From assembly GCA_023423045.1 (NCBI GenBank), contig JAFAGA010000065.1:1-64000 (forward strand): a DNA stretch of 64,000 nt. Reading direction: 5' to 3'. Below, piece after piece: positions 25,683 through 33,896 of this stretch. The translations under genes were made by a program, and so were the position numbers. The first letter of the stretch is position 1. Every line of letters starts with the position of its first letter. The notes under the pieces were generated by a model. It was not told the origin of the DNA. It saw only the letters and a program-made list of their open reading frames with translations, and made no database searches. Source of the DNA: Bacillota bacterium. GTDB taxonomy: Bacteria; Bacillota; Clostridia; Lachnospirales; Lachnospiraceae.

Positions 25683-26759
25683 ATGAAAAAATCAAGATTT
25701 TTTGCACTTGCTGCCATATTATTTATTTTGTCGATATTGGCCGCTTGTTCAAACAGCACTGCGCCGGATGCTATGGTTACGCCTGTATCTTCCTCGGCGG
25801 GGCGGATCTACTTGTATGGAGAACAGCATGGTGTAGAAAAGATACTGGAGAAGGAATTGGAGTTGTGGCACGAATACTATCACAATGAAAATATGCGGCA
25901 TTTATTTATTGAAACTGCATACTATACCGCAGAGTTTTTTAATCTCTGGATGCAGTCGGACAACGACGATATACTGGAGACGATGTATGGCGAATGGGAT
26001 GGTACCGCGATGTATAGTGCGGATATTAAGGGGTTTTATAAGAAGATAAAAAGTGAATGCCTTGAGACGATTTTCCATGGTACGGATGTCGGACATCAGT
26101 ATAATACCACCGGAAAACGTTTTTTGAGCTATCTTGAAGAGAATGGTTTAGAAGACTCAGGGCAGTATTTACTGACACAGGAAGCGATTGAACAGGGTAA
26201 ATACTATTACGAAAACCGTGACGATATGTACCGTGAAAATAAGATGTCGGAGAATTTTATTCGGGAATTAGACAGTTTAGACGGTGAGAATGTGATGGGG
26301 ATTTATGGCGGAGCCCATACGGGCCTTGACGCCATGGACTACATGACTAATTCCGTTCCATGTATGGCAAATCAACTGAAGACACATTACGGCGATGCTG
26401 TCTATTCAGAGGATTTGACTTGGATTGCAAAGGATATTGAGCCGTACAGAGTAGATATTATCACAATTGATGAAAAGGATTATGAGGCGTCATATTTTGG
26501 AATACAGGATTTGACAGGGTTCAAAGATTATGCCAGCCGGGAATTCTGGAGATTGGAAAATGCCTATGACAATTTTATGGATAAGAAGAAAACAGGTGAT
26601 GTACTGCCGTATGATAATTATCCGATGCTGATAGAAGTAGGGCAGGTCTTTGCCATCGATTATACAAAAACAGACGGCTCTGTCCAACGATTGTATTATC
26701 GTTCGGACGGGCATGTTTGGGATGGTCTGCCGTCAACGGAGGAATTTACGGTGAAGTGA
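25683..26759 (+). CDS. Lipoprotein, possible TraB/Tiki/ChaN-superfamily member
   Basis: This 358-residue lipoprotein has a signal peptide ending in the lipobox LAAC. The mature part opens with RIYLYGEQHGVEKILEKELELW and later has GIYGGAHTGLDAM. A Gly-x-x-His near the N-terminus and a Gly-Gly-x-His late in the protein are hallmarks of the TraB/Tiki/EreA/ChaN superfamily, some of which are metal-dependent hydrolases. The assignment is by motif only. The ATG at 25683 follows AGGGGGG. It is the last gene before a small monocistronic gene. Confidence 0.5.
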   Translation: MKKSRFFALAAILFILSILAACSNSTAPDAMVTPVSSSAGRIYLYGEQHGVEKILEKELELWHEYYHNENMRHLFIETAYYTAEFFNLWMQSDNDDILETMYGEWDGTAMYSADIKGFYKKIKSECLETIFHGTDVGHQYNTTGKRFLSYLEENGLEDSGQYLLTQEAIEQGKYYYENRDDMYRENKMSENFIRELDSLDGENVMGIYGGAHTGLDAMDYMTNSVPCMANQLKTHYGDAVYSEDLTWIAKDIEPYRVDIITIDEKDYEASYFGIQDLTGFKDYASREFWRLENAYDNFMDKKKTGDVLPYDNYPMLIEVGQVFAIDYTKTDGSVQRLYYRSDGHVWDGLPSTEEFTVK

Positions 26760-26817
26760 GCCAAAAGTCGCACAGGCTGGACTGTTACGAATGACGAATT
26801 ATGCAGATGAAATTTGT

Positions 26818-26846
26818 TTGACTTTATATCGAATTGAGGCTACAAT
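26818..26846 (+). promoter_or_regulatory. Sigma-A-type promoter of the 26-codon gene
   Basis: TTGACT (26818-26823) and TACAAT (26841-26846) are separated by exactly 17 bp. Transcription would start near 26853, about 40 bases before the ribosome site of the small gene. Confidence 0.7.
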
Positions 26847-26891
26847 AGACTTAATGCGCGATATAAAATCAAACAAAAGGAGGTGGGTTCA

Positions 26892-26972
26892 TTGGGAGAT
26901 AAGAATCCGAAAAAAGCCCCGAAGAAAAAGGGCGGCGCAACAGCAGCAGCAAGCGGTACAAAGAAAAAGTAA
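26892..26972 (+). CDS. Very small basic protein (26 aa), TTG start
   Basis: A near-perfect AGGAGGTG lies seven bases before a TTG that opens a 26-codon frame beginning MGDKNPKK and ending in GTKKK. It holds 10 Lys and no aromatic residues, and looks disordered. The gene has its own promoter and a strong terminator, giving a monocistronic transcript of about 160 bases. I recall short Lys-rich proteins starting MGDKxPK in many bacteria, of unknown function. The longer overlapping frame from 26791 lacks a suitable ribosome site. A nucleic-acid or ribosome-associated role is only a guess. Confidence 0.7.
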   Translation: MGDKNPKKAPKKKGGATAAASGTKKK

Positions 26973-26975
26973 GCA

Positions 26976-27017
26976 AAAAAATTCCCTCTTCTCAATTGAT
27001 TAAGAGGGAATTTTTGC
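26976..27017. terminator. Strong terminator after the 26-codon gene
   Basis: AAAAATTCCCTCTT pairs with AAGAGGGAATTTTT, with A and T tracts on either side. It starts three bases after the small gene's stop codon. Confidence 0.88.
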
Positions 27018-27059
27018 GTTATTGGCAATATATAACTTGACAATACAATGTAATTATTA

Positions 27060-27097
27060 AAGTTGTACAGTCAACATAAGGAAGGTAGCTACAACTT
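27060..27097 (-). terminator. Possible terminator of the PFK gene
   Basis: AAGTTGTA and TACAACTT (27060-27067 and 27090-27097) form an 8-bp stem, followed on the minus strand by an A+T-rich TTTAATAATT stretch. Weak. Confidence 0.4.
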
Positions 27098-27105
27098 GTC
27101 CTGAC

Positions 27106-28323
27106 TTATACCTTATTCAGTATTTTTTCGGCTCTCGGTGCACGAAGCATATGCGCCTGCGGCATGTCACTGCCCAGCAGCGGCTGCAGATAGTACTTGA
27201 AGTCGTCCGTAACATTGTTGCCTTGGAGATTAATAAAAGTATCGGGCATCAGTTTTGTCTTACCGGCAACATTATGAAGGGGCGTCATCTTATAGTCAAC
27301 GGAATAGAAACCGGTGCGGTTAATGATAATGGAGCCGTCTATGTTATGCCAGATGGCAAACTGAGCAGCCTTCTCTCCAACCTCTCTGGCCTCATGCTGG
27401 TCAACCTCCGAGGTGCAGCCCATGAAGGAACGTTGGAGATACCCCAGGGTATCGGAACGTACTCTGCTGATACCGAGACGGTTCTTGATTTCCTGTGAAA
27501 GCAAGTCTCCCAGGGCACCGGTTCCGGACAGCTGGGCATTTCCATGGGCATCGGTTCCGCTCTTGACCAGCTTTGTTACAATTGGAACACCGTTCTCGTC
27601 CTGGATTCCTTCAGAAACTGCTATAATGCAGCGTCCGTACTTATCATAAACTTCTTTTACATCCTGAACAAAATTCTCTATTTCAAAATGCCGTTCCGGC
27701 AAATAGATCAGATGGGGACCATCATCGGGATATTTCTTGGCGATGGAGGCGGCAGCAGTTAAAAAGCCGGCATGGCGTCCCATGACTACACCGATATGTA
27801 CGCCCGGAAGAGCGCGGTTGTCAAGATTTAATCCGATGAAGGACTGTGCGACAAATCTGGCAGCAGACGGATATCCGGGAGTATGATCGTTCATCATCAG
27901 GTCGTTATCGATGGTCTTGGGGATATGAATCGCTCTGAATTCATAACCGGAGGATTCGGCCTGTTCATTAACAATCCGGACGGTGTCTGCGGAGTCGTTT
28001 CCTCCGATATAGAAGAAATACCTGACCCCATGAGCCTGAAATACTTTAAAGATTTCTTTGCAATAGGCGGTATCGGGCTTGTCCCTGGTGGAAAATAAGG
28101 CGGAGGAAGGAGTGATGGCTACCTGCTCCAGATTATGGGTTGTCTCCTGCGTAAGATCAAGAAAATCCTCATTAATAATTCCTGATACTCCGTTTACTGC
28201 ACCATATACCTTTGTGATCTGTGGAAATTTTCTTGATTCCAGCACGGCCCCGACTAAGGACTGATTAATTACTGCTGTGGGCCCTCCACCCTGTGCTACA
28301 ACTACTTTACCTTCAAGTACCAT
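27106..28323 (-). CDS. pfp: 6-phosphofructokinase, probably diphosphate-dependent
   Basis: This 405-residue enzyme phosphorylates fructose 6-phosphate in glycolysis. The glycine-rich N-terminus (VVAQGGGPTAVINQSL), YIGGNDSADT, PKTIDNDL and MGRHAGFLTAA motifs place it in the PFK family. An Asp where ATP-dependent enzymes have the second Gly of GGDGS, and Lys in PKTIDND where they have Gly, are the accepted marks of PPi rather than ATP use. The length fits the PPi group. AAAGGAGTGG precedes the ATG. It is transcribed alone from a promoter near 28452-28479. Confidence 0.88.
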   Translation of the reverse strand: MVLEGKVVVAQGGGPTAVINQSLVGAVLESRKFPQITKVYGAVNGVSGIINEDFLDLTQETTHNLEQVAITPSSALFSTRDKPDTAYCKEIFKVFQAHGVRYFFYIGGNDSADTVRIVNEQAESSGYEFRAIHIPKTIDNDLMMNDHTPGYPSAARFVAQSFIGLNLDNRALPGVHIGVVMGRHAGFLTAAASIAKKYPDDGPHLIYLPERHFEIENFVQDVKEVYDKYGRCIIAVSEGIQDENGVPIVTKLVKSGTDAHGNAQLSGTGALGDLLSQEIKNRLGISRVRSDTLGYLQRSFMGCTSEVDQHEAREVGEKAAQFAIWHNIDGSIIINRTGFYSVDYKMTPLHNVAGKTKLMPDTFINLQGNNVTDDFKYYLQPLLGSDMPQAHMLRAPRAEKILNKV

Positions 28324-28437
28324 ACAATCATTCCACTCCTTTACTTTTCGTTAGATTTTAGAACAAAATTTGTCAAAACTCATCGGTTAGTAAATTGTGT
28401 GACCCGTTGTAAAATTGTGCAGGTTGTTAAGATGTAG

Positions 28438-28479
28438 TAATGTCTAACGACATTATACCATAATTTGGACACAAGTAAA
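28438..28479 (-). promoter_or_regulatory. PFK promoter with overlapping dyad
   Basis: On the minus strand, TTTACT (complement of 28474-28479) and TATAAT (complement of 28452-28457) are 16 bp apart. TAATGTC-TAAC-GACATTA (28438-28455) overlaps the -10 region and the expected start point, where a repressor would block transcription. The same arms recur at 58439-58458. Confidence 0.55.
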
Positions 28480-28513
28480 CAAAAATGCAGGTAATTCAAG
28501 TAATTATTTGTAC

Positions 28514-28640
28514 TATGATTAAAGCGTCAAAAGCACCGGAGGTGCTTTCCAGATGCAATATATTGATATGCAAGCCTGCTTGCAATGGCAATATATTGTA
28601 TCTGGAAATGTGCGCAGCACCTTTTGACGCTTTAATCATA
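28514..28640. mobile_element. 127-bp near-perfect palindrome, candidate MITE
   Basis: Each arm is about 62 bases and centres on CAAGC-CT-GCTTG near 28576. The arms begin TATGATTAAAGCGTCAAAAG and share TTCCAGAT-CAATATATTG. The arms differ at one short block (CACCGGAGGTGCT on the left against GTGCTGCGCACAT on the right, read outward-in). Both ends are TA, as expected for IS630/Tc1-type insertion. There is no coding capacity. It lies between the ABC-2 operon and the PFK promoter and would also fold as a long RNA hairpin. Confidence 0.6.
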
Positions 28641-28667
28641 CTATTTTTTATATAACAACTATTTTGT

Positions 28668-29462
28668 CTAAATTCTTGCACTTCTCAGACTGCTGGAAGT
28701 ATACCGACGAAGCCCCCGATAGAAAAGAAGGATTGCCAGAAGGCAGGTAGCGAAGGTGAAGGCGAAGGTGGCCAGCAGGATGGGAAAGTTGAATTCCAGC
28801 ATAATATGCAGGGGATTGTATACCACAAAGCCCACAGGAACCAGGGTGTAGAGCAGCAGGCGTACCCCGCTTTTGAAGATGCTGTCAGGATAGGTGGTGA
28901 AGTTGATCAGCATATTATTCAGGTTCTCAGAGAGCAGTTCTCCCTTTATAATCCAGAATGAGAAGCTTCCGGTGATCACGGCAAAGGCAGTAATCACCAA
29001 TCCCCCGGATAAGGAAAAGAGAGTAAAGAGGATCAAATTTGCCGGGCTGAAGCAAAAGATAATAACGACCAGGTAACCGTAGATAAAATCACCGATGGCA
29101 GAGGAGTTGGTCTGTGAGGTGATAACGCCTAGCAGGACATTCTTTGGCTGGACAAGAAAAGGATCCAGTTTTCCTTGCTGGATGAAGGAGGGAAGCTGGA
29201 AGGCTCCCTGAAACAAGGCATGGGAAAATCCGAAGGTAGAGGCGGCCAGACCCCAAAGAAGCATAATATTATCAAACCCATAGCCGCCGATATTTGGCCT
29301 CAGATGGAACAGCAGCAGCCACTGGACGATGAAGGTGGCATTATTTAATACCATGAAGGATATATTGGTCAGAAAGGTAATCCGGTTTGTCATTTCCCTC
29401 ATAATATTATATTTTATGGAGAGAAGTAATACCCGAAGCTGATTTTTAACCGCCGTTAACAT
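28668..29462 (-). CDS. ABC-2 type transporter permease (DUF990-like), second subunit
   Basis: This 264-residue protein has about six transmembrane segments and resembles the ABC-2 permeases of daunorubicin-type exporters (FIVQWLLLFHLRPNIGGYGFDNIMLLWG; QGAFQLPSFIQQGKLDPFLVQPKN). Its start overlaps the previous permease by 17 bases, with AAAGGAGTG inside the upstream gene. It is last in the exporter operon. Confidence 0.85.
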   Translation of the reverse strand: MLTAVKNQLRVLLLSIKYNIMREMTNRITFLTNISFMVLNNATFIVQWLLLFHLRPNIGGYGFDNIMLLWGLAASTFGFSHALFQGAFQLPSFIQQGKLDPFLVQPKNVLLGVITSQTNSSAIGDFIYGYLVVIIFCFSPANLILFTLFSLSGGLVITAFAVITGSFSFWIIKGELLSENLNNMLINFTTYPDSIFKSGVRLLLYTLVPVGFVVYNPLHIMLEFNFPILLATFAFTFATCLLAILLFYRGLRRYTSSSLRSARI

Positions 29463-30237
29463 TTAATTTTTTCACTCCTTTCCGGTAGAGCAGCAATAGG
29501 ACAGTAAGGGAAAACACCAGGTAGATTCCTTGGGCACCCAACACACTCAGGGCCATCCGGCTTTGATAATCAATGACAAGCTTAGCCGGACCGTAGGTGA
29601 CCACATAGATGGGGGAGTAGCGGATCAGCGGCTGTGCCCAGAGAGGGAAAACCTCCACTGGGAACATGATACCGAGAACGATGATCATCTTATCATAAAT
29701 CCAGTGAAACGGGGTGGAATCCTCGATCCAGAAGGAAAGCACGCTGATGCTCATTTTCAGGAAGGTATTGATCAATATGCCCAGAACCAGGGAGAGAAGC
29801 AGGAGAGGCAGACGGTATAATCTGATTTCCGGGAAGGACCCGAGAAAGCAATAGCCGATGACAAAGCCCGCTATTACAAAGAGAACGGACTTTACTGCAA
29901 TCTCTCCCAAGTGCTTTGCTACAATATAAGAGATATAATGATAGGGCTTATTGATGCCGTAAGCGATGGAGCCGCTTTTAATATCATTGCTGATCTGGGA
30001 GCTGAGGGTCTGATTCCTCATACCAAACCAGATGATTTCGGTGAGAATCACATACCAGATCATCTGATTCTTGGAATAGCCGTTGATTACGTTGGCTGAA
30101 TCCGAATAGATATAGTTCCATAGATTCATAAAGATAAAGAGAAGCATAAAAAATGTAATGAAACCAAGAAAAATATTCATAACATACTGAAGGCTCTCGA
30201 TCAAGGTGGCCTTTAGCACAAACAGGTATTTTCTCAT
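29446..30237 (-). CDS. ABC-2 type transporter permease (DUF990-like), first subunit
   Basis: This 263-residue permease has six predicted transmembrane segments. SQISNDIKSGSIAYGINKPY matches the cytoplasmic loop shared by this family. It pairs with the next gene as a heterodimer. The ATG overlaps the ATPase stop codon by four bases (ATGA). Confidence 0.85.
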   Translation of the reverse strand: MRKYLFVLKATLIESLQYVMNIFLGFITFFMLLFIFMNLWNYIYSDSANVINGYSKNQMIWYVILTEIIWFGMRNQTLSSQISNDIKSGSIAYGINKPYHYISYIVAKHLGEIAVKSVLFVIAGFVIGYCFLGSFPEIRLYRLPLLLLSLVLGILINTFLKMSISVLSFWIEDSTPFHWIYDKMIIVLGIMFPVEVFPLWAQPLIRYSPIYVVTYGPAKLVIDYQSRMALSVLGAQGIYLVFSLTVLLLLYRKGVKKLNVNGG

Positions 30238-31238
30238 AAGCTCCCCCTCCTCTCCGTCTCCTGGCGATTCTCCTTATATATCTCCGTGATAATGCTCTCC
30301 AGAGGGACATTGGAAATATTGATATCCAGTATCTGATCGGCATCCAGGAGTTTCAGCGTGTCGGCAATACTTCTTTTGGAAGTATCCACCTCCAGCTTAA
30401 GATTGCAGCCCTTGCTCTTGATAACGGTAATACCATCCTCTGCAGTCATATCTGTTTCCTCCCGCAGCTTAACCTCCACCAGCTTGCGGTTCAGATAATG
30501 GTATTTCAGGTGCTCCATGGAATCATCCAGAACGATGCTTCCGTGATTTACAATAATAATTCTCTTGCAGAGCTTCTCAATGTCCCCCACATCATGGCTG
30601 GTGAGAAATATGGTGGTGCGATACTCCCGGTTCATCTTCTTGATCAGGGCTCGAATGTTCTCCTTCACCACAGGATCAAGTCCGATGGTCGGTTCATCCA
30701 GGAACAGGATTTTGGGCCGATGAATCAGGGAAGCGACGATCTCGCAGCGTATTCTCTGACCCAGGGAAAGGTTTCTCACCGGAGTATTAATAAAATCCCT
30801 CAGCTCAAACACTTCGGCAAGCTCTTCAATCCGGGCTTCCGCTTCACGATCCTCCAGATCATAGATGGCTCCGAAGAACTTGAAATTGTCATAGGGTGTC
30901 AGATGCATCCAGAGCTGCTCCTTCTGCCCGAAGACAGTCCCAATCTGATAGGAGAGCTGCTTGCGTTTGACCGTGGGATTGATCCCCATAACCTGGGCCG
31001 AGCCGGCATCGGGATACAAAATCCCCGTGAGCATCTTAATGGTGGTGCTTTTCCCTGCACCGTTAGGTCCGATAAAGGCAAGCATCTCGCCTTCCTCCAC
31101 TTGGAAGCTGATATTGCTGACCGCCGGAATGGTTCGGAAGCTGGGATGCAGAATGGATTTCAGACTCCCCTTAAGTCCTTTTTCCTTCTCCTTGACCTGA
31201 AAGGTCTTTGATAATTGATCCACTACAATTACATTCAT
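30234..31238 (-). CDS. ABC-2 exporter ATP-binding protein
   Basis: This ATPase (334 residues) has Walker A GPNGAGKST, signature LSLGQR, Walker B ILFLDEPTIGLD and the switch His in FLTSHDVGDIE. A C-terminal extension typical of the DrrA/NatA group follows. It should drive export through the two downstream permeases; the cargo is unknown. The ATG at 31238 follows AAGGGCGGGAAC; an in-frame ATG at 31295 lies within the repeat unit and is unlikely. The operon is preceded by an attenuator-like leader (31356-31606). Confidence 0.9.
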   Translation of the reverse strand: MNVIVVDQLSKTFQVKEKEKGLKGSLKSILHPSFRTIPAVSNISFQVEEGEMLAFIGPNGAGKSTTIKMLTGILYPDAGSAQVMGINPTVKRKQLSYQIGTVFGQKEQLWMHLTPYDNFKFFGAIYDLEDREAEARIEELAEVFELRDFINTPVRNLSLGQRIRCEIVASLIHRPKILFLDEPTIGLDPVVKENIRALIKKMNREYRTTIFLTSHDVGDIEKLCKRIIIVNHGSIVLDDSMEHLKYHYLNRKLVEVKLREETDMTAEDGITVIKSKGCNLKLEVDTSKRSIADTLKLLDADQILDINISNVPLESIITEIYKENRQETERRGSL

Positions 31239-31269
31239 ATTGTTCCCGCCCTTCTTGTAAAATGGTATA

Positions 31270-31355
31270 GTAAATGTGGAGTGAGCATCCTGCAAGCTTG
31301 CTTGCGAGTATGCGATGGGAGCTTGAGATCATGAACACGGTTAGGTTCATGATAT
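31270..31355. repeat. Structured intergenic repeat between leader terminator and ABC ATPase
   Basis: The unit contains GGAGTGAG, the hairpin GCAT-CCT-GCAAGC/GCTTGC-GAGT-ATGC, GCGATGGGAGC and the second stem ATCATGAAC/GTTCATGAT. It is the closest relative of the first unit at 5886 and lies directly against the T-tract of the leader terminator. Confidence 0.7.
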
Positions 31356-31398
31356 AAAAAAACCGCCCTGGATAATAGAGTTCTATTATGCAAGGCGG
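31356..31398 (-). terminator. Leader terminator (attenuator) upstream of the ABC exporter
   Basis: On the minus strand CCGCC...ATAATAGA pairs with TCTATTAT...GGCGG as a 17-bp stem with one mismatch, followed by seven T. Part of its 5' arm (TTGCATAA, complement of 31386-31393) can instead pair with TTATGCAA just upstream (complement of 31437-31444). That would give an antiterminator. Confidence 0.75.
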
Positions 31399-31488
31399 AT
31401 GTTCTATCATAAAATATTGGAAAGCCATACCCGTATTTGCATAACTGAAGGAGACATCTCTGCCTGCAGCTATGCTTTTGCTGCAAGT

Positions 31489-31545
31489 CTAATGTCTAAT
31501 TGATTCAGAGCTAATAATCACGGGCATATAAATGAATTGTTTCAT
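31489..31545 (-). CDS. Candidate 18-residue leader peptide
   Basis: Thirty bases after the predicted start point, AAGGAG and then an ATG open MKQFIYMPVIISSESIRH, which ends in TAG ahead of the antiterminator and terminator. Exporter operons with translated leaders and terminators are a known way to sense ribosome-targeting drugs (for example bmrB-bmrCD in Bacillus). No homology to a known leader was recognised. Confidence 0.45.
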   Translation of the reverse strand: MKQFIYMPVIISSESIRH

Positions 31546-31577
31546 GAAAGGCTCTCCTTTTTTAAGGAATTTTTGCC

Positions 31578-31659
31578 AGTATAGCACAGAGTTTTTGATT
31601 GTGCAAGAGAAAGTTGTAAAAAATAACTTTTGTTGCATGAAATCCTCTGCTGATATAAA
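31578..31659. promoter_or_regulatory. Back-to-back promoters
   Basis: The minus-strand promoter for the exporter leader is TTGCAC (complement of 31601-31606) and TATACT (complement of 31578-31583) at 17 bp, which is strong. The plus-strand promoter for the gene at 31695 is TTGTTG (31630-31635) and TATAAA (31654-31659) at 18 bp, which is weaker. Confidence 0.65.
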
Positions 31660-31694
31660 ATAGTACATATGACTTAGCGTATACGGGGGTGCAC

Positions 31695-32819
31695 ATGCTA
31701 GAGATAAAAGAGGTTAAAACCAAGAAAGAACAGAAGATATTCGCGGCTTTACCCACTGCGATGTACGGAAAAGTTCCTCAGGCAATTCCTGATCTGATAT
31801 CGGACGAGCTGAATATGTTTAATCCCAGGAAAAATCCTGCATTTGAGTATTGCAGGGTGAAGCAGTTCCTGGCATATCGGGACGGTGAATGCGTTGGGAG
31901 AATTGCCGGAATCATTAATAAGGCGGCGAATGAAAAATGGCATACGAAGCGGATCCGCTTCTCCAGAGTAGATTTTGCCGACGATCCGGAGGTATCAGCC
32001 GCATTGTTTGAAGCGGTGATAGATTGGGGGCGCCAGGAAGGGCTGACAGAAATTCACGGGCCCATCGGCTTCAGCGACATGGACCAGGAGGGCATGCTGC
32101 TGGAGGGTTTCCAGGAGGAAGGGATATTTATAACCATCTATAACCACCCCTATTATGTAAAGCATATGGAAGCCCTGGGCTTTCGAAGGGACACCGATTG
32201 GGTGGAATTTCAGATAAAGATTCCGAAGGAGCCAAATGAGAGAATGGATATGCTCTCAGCTGCTGTGCTGAAGAAGCATAAATTAAAACTGATCGAGCCT
32301 AAGAGCCGGCGCCAGATCAAGCCATATATTACTAAGATATTTGATTTATACAATATTACCTATGAGAATCTCTATGGGACAGTGAGGCTGTCCTATCAGC
32401 AGATCATGAAATATTATGACCAATTCATATTAATGATTAATCCCAAATATCTAAAGCTTTTGTTGGATGAGAGCGACCAGTTGGTGGGCTTTGGGCTTGC
32501 GATGCCCTCTTTGAATAAGGCAGTAAAGAAGAGCAATGGCAGACTGCTGCCCTTTGGCTGGTACCGCTTGCTCCGGGCACCCTATGGGAAGTCGAAGGTG
32601 CTGGACCTGTACCTGATCGGTGTATTGCCGAATATGCAAAACAAAGGTCTGACTGCGATTTTAATGAACTCCATGGCGGCGGCTGCCAGAGAGAATGGCT
32701 TTGAGATCGCGGAAACAGGGCCCGAGCTGGAAAGCAACTATCAGGTGCAGGCTCTTTGGAAGCATTATGAAGCCAGACAGCATAAGCGCCGCCGCTGCTG
32801 GGTGAGAACCATAGAATAG
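31695..32819 (+). CDS. GNAT-fold acyltransferase-like protein
   Basis: This 374-residue protein has two GNAT-like halves: an N-terminal part with AYRDGECVGRIAGIINKAAN and GPIGFSDMDQEGMLLEGF, and a C-terminal part with LYLIGVLPNMQNKGLTAILMNSM, like an acetyl-CoA-binding motif A. It resembles uncharacterised YghO-type proteins. No substrate can be proposed. The ATG at 31695 is five bases after GGGGG; an upstream GTG is less likely. It ends 15 bp before metF and is probably co-transcribed with it. Confidence 0.6.
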   Translation: MLEIKEVKTKKEQKIFAALPTAMYGKVPQAIPDLISDELNMFNPRKNPAFEYCRVKQFLAYRDGECVGRIAGIINKAANEKWHTKRIRFSRVDFADDPEVSAALFEAVIDWGRQEGLTEIHGPIGFSDMDQEGMLLEGFQEEGIFITIYNHPYYVKHMEALGFRRDTDWVEFQIKIPKEPNERMDMLSAAVLKKHKLKLIEPKSRRQIKPYITKIFDLYNITYENLYGTVRLSYQQIMKYYDQFILMINPKYLKLLLDESDQLVGFGLAMPSLNKAVKKSNGRLLPFGWYRLLRAPYGKSKVLDLYLIGVLPNMQNKGLTAILMNSMAAAARENGFEIAETGPELESNYQVQALWKHYEARQHKRRRCWVRTIE

Positions 32820-32834
32820 AAAAGGGGAAATGAG

Positions 32835-33701
32835 ATGCAGATAGCGGACCTGTTTACAAAAAAGCGGACGGTGCTTTCCTTCGAGGTATTTCCGCCCAGA
32901 AAGACCAGCTCCATTGACACCATCTATGCTACGCTGGATGATCTGCAGGGGCTGAACCCGGATTTCATCAGTGTTACCTATGGAGCAGGAGGAAATGCGG
33001 GGGACACTGCTACCTGTGATATCGCCTCCGCCCTCAGGCACAAATATGGAATTGAACCGCTGGCGCATCTTACCTGCGTGAATTATACCAGAGCCGAGAT
33101 TGACCAGATTCTGACACTCCTGCAAAAGAACGGGATTGAGAATATTCTGGCTCTTCGCGGGGATATCAACCCGGAGGTCACGCCGAAGAATGAATTTTGT
33201 TATGCACAGGAGCTGGTAGCATATATCCGGCAATGGGGAGGCTTCCATGTGTCTGCGGCCTGTTATCCGGAGGGGCATATCGATTCGGATAGTTTGATTA
33301 CGGATATCCATAACCTTAGAAGAAAGGTGGAAGCGGGTGCGCAGCATCTGATCTCCCAGCTTTTCTTTCATAATGACTATTTTTATTCCTTTCTGGAAAA
33401 GGCGAGGATTGCTGGGATAACGGTACCCATCGAAGCTGGAATTATGCCGGTGGTTAATAAAGCGCAGATTGAACGCATGGTCACGCTGTGCGGTGCCAGC
33501 CTGCCGGCCAAGTTTACAAAGATGATGCAGCGCTTTGAGCATTCGCCGGAGGCTCTGCGGGATGCAGGAATTGCGTATGCGGTGGATCAGATTGTGGACC
33601 TTGTCTCCCAGGGGGTGGATGGAATACATTTGTATACAATGAATAATTCCTTTATTGCAAAGAAGATTCATGCCAATATCTCCGGGCTGCTTCAGGCATA
33701 G
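32835..33701 (+). CDS. metF: 5,10-methylenetetrahydrofolate reductase
   Basis: This 288-residue FAD-dependent TIM-barrel enzyme reduces methylene-THF to methyl-THF for methionine synthesis or the acetyl branch of the Wood-Ljungdahl pathway. Conserved segments are LSFEVFPPRK (catalytic Glu), DFISVTYGAGGN, LTCVNYTRAEID and LALRGDI. QLFFHNDYFYSFLEKARIAGI, VPIEAGIMPV and the C-terminal GVDGIHLYTMNN follow. The length is standard for the bacterial catalytic subunit. No MetV-like partner gene is adjacent. Confidence 0.95.
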   Translation: MQIADLFTKKRTVLSFEVFPPRKTSSIDTIYATLDDLQGLNPDFISVTYGAGGNAGDTATCDIASALRHKYGIEPLAHLTCVNYTRAEIDQILTLLQKNGIENILALRGDINPEVTPKNEFCYAQELVAYIRQWGGFHVSAACYPEGHIDSDSLITDIHNLRRKVEAGAQHLISQLFFHNDYFYSFLEKARIAGITVPIEAGIMPVVNKAQIERMVTLCGASLPAKFTKMMQRFEHSPEALRDAGIAYAVDQIVDLVSQGVDGIHLYTMNNSFIAKKIHANISGLLQA

Positions 33702-33896
33702 CTGTGATGCGCCATGGCAGGAACCTGTCCGGGAAACCGTATCTCTTCCATTATCGTCTAATGTATGAAAGCAATGAGATATGCTTTGCGAATCTCTCCT
33801 ATGTTTTACAAAGGCGCTTGGAATAATGTGATTAGGTTGACTTCCGCAAAAAAGAGATTACCGGTGGAATGCAACTCAAAATGGAAGGGTGATATT

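Noticed and set aside
26791..27003. 70-codon frame overlapping the 26-codon gene
   Set aside because: It starts before the promoter's predicted start point, lacks a ribosome site and runs through the terminator, whereas the 26-codon frame has all signals.
28496..28681. 61-codon minus-strand frame across the 127-bp palindrome
   Set aside because: It is created by the palindrome itself and has no ribosome site.
32661..33671. 336-codon open frame on the minus strand across metF
   Set aside because: metF on the plus strand is unmistakable; the antisense frame has no start signal or recognisable motif.
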